Assembly (NCBI RefSeq): GCF_000003815.2
Contig: NC_049982.1
Location: forward strand, 16,656,972 to 16,720,971
Length of the DNA stretch: 64,000 nt
Source of the DNA: Branchiostoma floridae
Lineage: Eukaryota; Chordata; Leptocardii; Amphioxiformes; Branchiostomatidae
Direction: 5' to 3'
The notes under the pieces: model-generated
What the model saw: only the letters and a program-made list of their open reading frames with translations
Databases searched by the model: none
Told to the model about the DNA's origin: nothing
Position numbers and translations under genes: made by a program
In this document: positions 63,337-64,000 of the stretch, piece after piece
How the letters are laid out: the number at the start of each line of letters is the position of its first letter
Position numbering within the stretch: the stretch's first letter is position 1

Positions 63337-64000
63337 TGGACCGTGGACCGGAACCAACAGCATTATAGGGCTGAAAATAATCCATATCTCGTCATGGTTT
63401 TATGAACGCTAGCTTCTTAATATGGGCAGATACTGGCTAATTAATAGAATAAGACACAACGGAATCCGACACATTTTCCTGACAAGACGATCAGCTACAA
63501 ATGATTGTGATAATGATTATTACACTCTATAATAAAAGTCTGATTGTTCGTGATGGTATGCTTCCTGCGGCACCGTGCAATGTGCTTTAATCACTGTAGG
63601 TTATGACGTCAGCCTGCCTTGCAATTTGCACATAGCAGGTCTTTTCGCTGTATCTGTATTTACCCAAATTCCACACACCCCATTCCGCATTACTTTGCAT
63701 TCTGCCTATTATCCGGAAAAAAGGTTGTGAACCTTCATTATTCTCTAATTCATGTAAGGTACACTTATCGAAAAAAAAACCATTAAAACACAGTTGTCAA
63801 TGTCCATGGCTTGTAGTGTTATTGACTTGTACAAAAAGTTAATACAACAAACTATACACGGTGATGTGTACCTATTCTGTTAGTGTAGGAGCCTTCGTTT
63901 TGGCAATCGCAAACACTTATTTCAGATCAAAATCGGTTAAAGTGTTTGGTCGGTACACCCCAAGCTTTGCCAGCCTTGTGGGCCAGGAGAACCACCACCT
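63337..64000. other. 3' UTR of copy F and downstream DNA
   Basis: The poly(A) signal at 63531-63536 probably ends the copy F transcript. The remaining 460 bases are AT-rich. Nothing further can be supported before the window edge. Confidence 0.45.

Overview
The window is animal nuclear DNA. Genes are split by GT-AG introns, coding exons are GC-rich inside AT-rich non-coding DNA, and small inverted-repeat elements are abundant. Two conserved animal genes (CHMP7 and PACRGL), a tRNA-derived SINE, many MITEs and an expanded secreted-protein family together suggest an invertebrate deuterostome. My best guess is a cephalochordate (Branchiostoma), which is an inference and not proven here. Two runs of N (31624-31723 and 48417-48834) are assembly gaps.

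Left third (1-13850): mostly intergenic DNA with old repeats, including an AT-rich repeat at 1-1140, a SINE near 1410-1575, a probable LINE tail near 5280-5500 and a tiny foldback insertion at 7361-7411. The only convincing gene is an unspliced 607-codon membrane-protein gene (9455-11278, +) that I do not recognise. Middle (13850-25600): a CpG-rich promoter region, then CHMP7 (ten coding exons, 14678-19682), then PACRGL (seven coding exons, 21119-25598), both on the plus strand. CHMP7 intron 1 holds an unusual array of about 18 short palindromes.

Right half (28100-63350): a tandem array of one secreted, six-cysteine protein family that I cannot name. There are six gene copies, here called A (29335-32636, +), B (35554-38977, +), C (43283-45969, -), D (46788-49239, +, interrupted by a gap), E (54030-57109, +) and F (58271-63331, +). 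Every copy whose sequence is complete has the same eight exons and the same intron phases (1-1-1-0-1-1-0), including a second exon of exactly 24 nt. A, B, C and D are recent duplicates; E and F are older. Broken minus-strand remnants (28129-28229, 28639-28648, 34268-34428, 35016-35039, 46318-46391) show that A and B once had head-to-head partners, as C and D still do.

The array is heavily invaded by mobile elements: a MITE in the 3' UTR of B, octamer-rich elements in B intron 5 and next to C, four elements in the introns of F (including a mariner relic and a hAT-like MITE), and a 2.85-kb insertion downstream of D. CHMP7 (ESCRT-III) and PACRGL (PACRG-like, cilia-associated) have unrelated jobs. 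Paralogues A-F probably provide related extracellular products, whose function is unknown.
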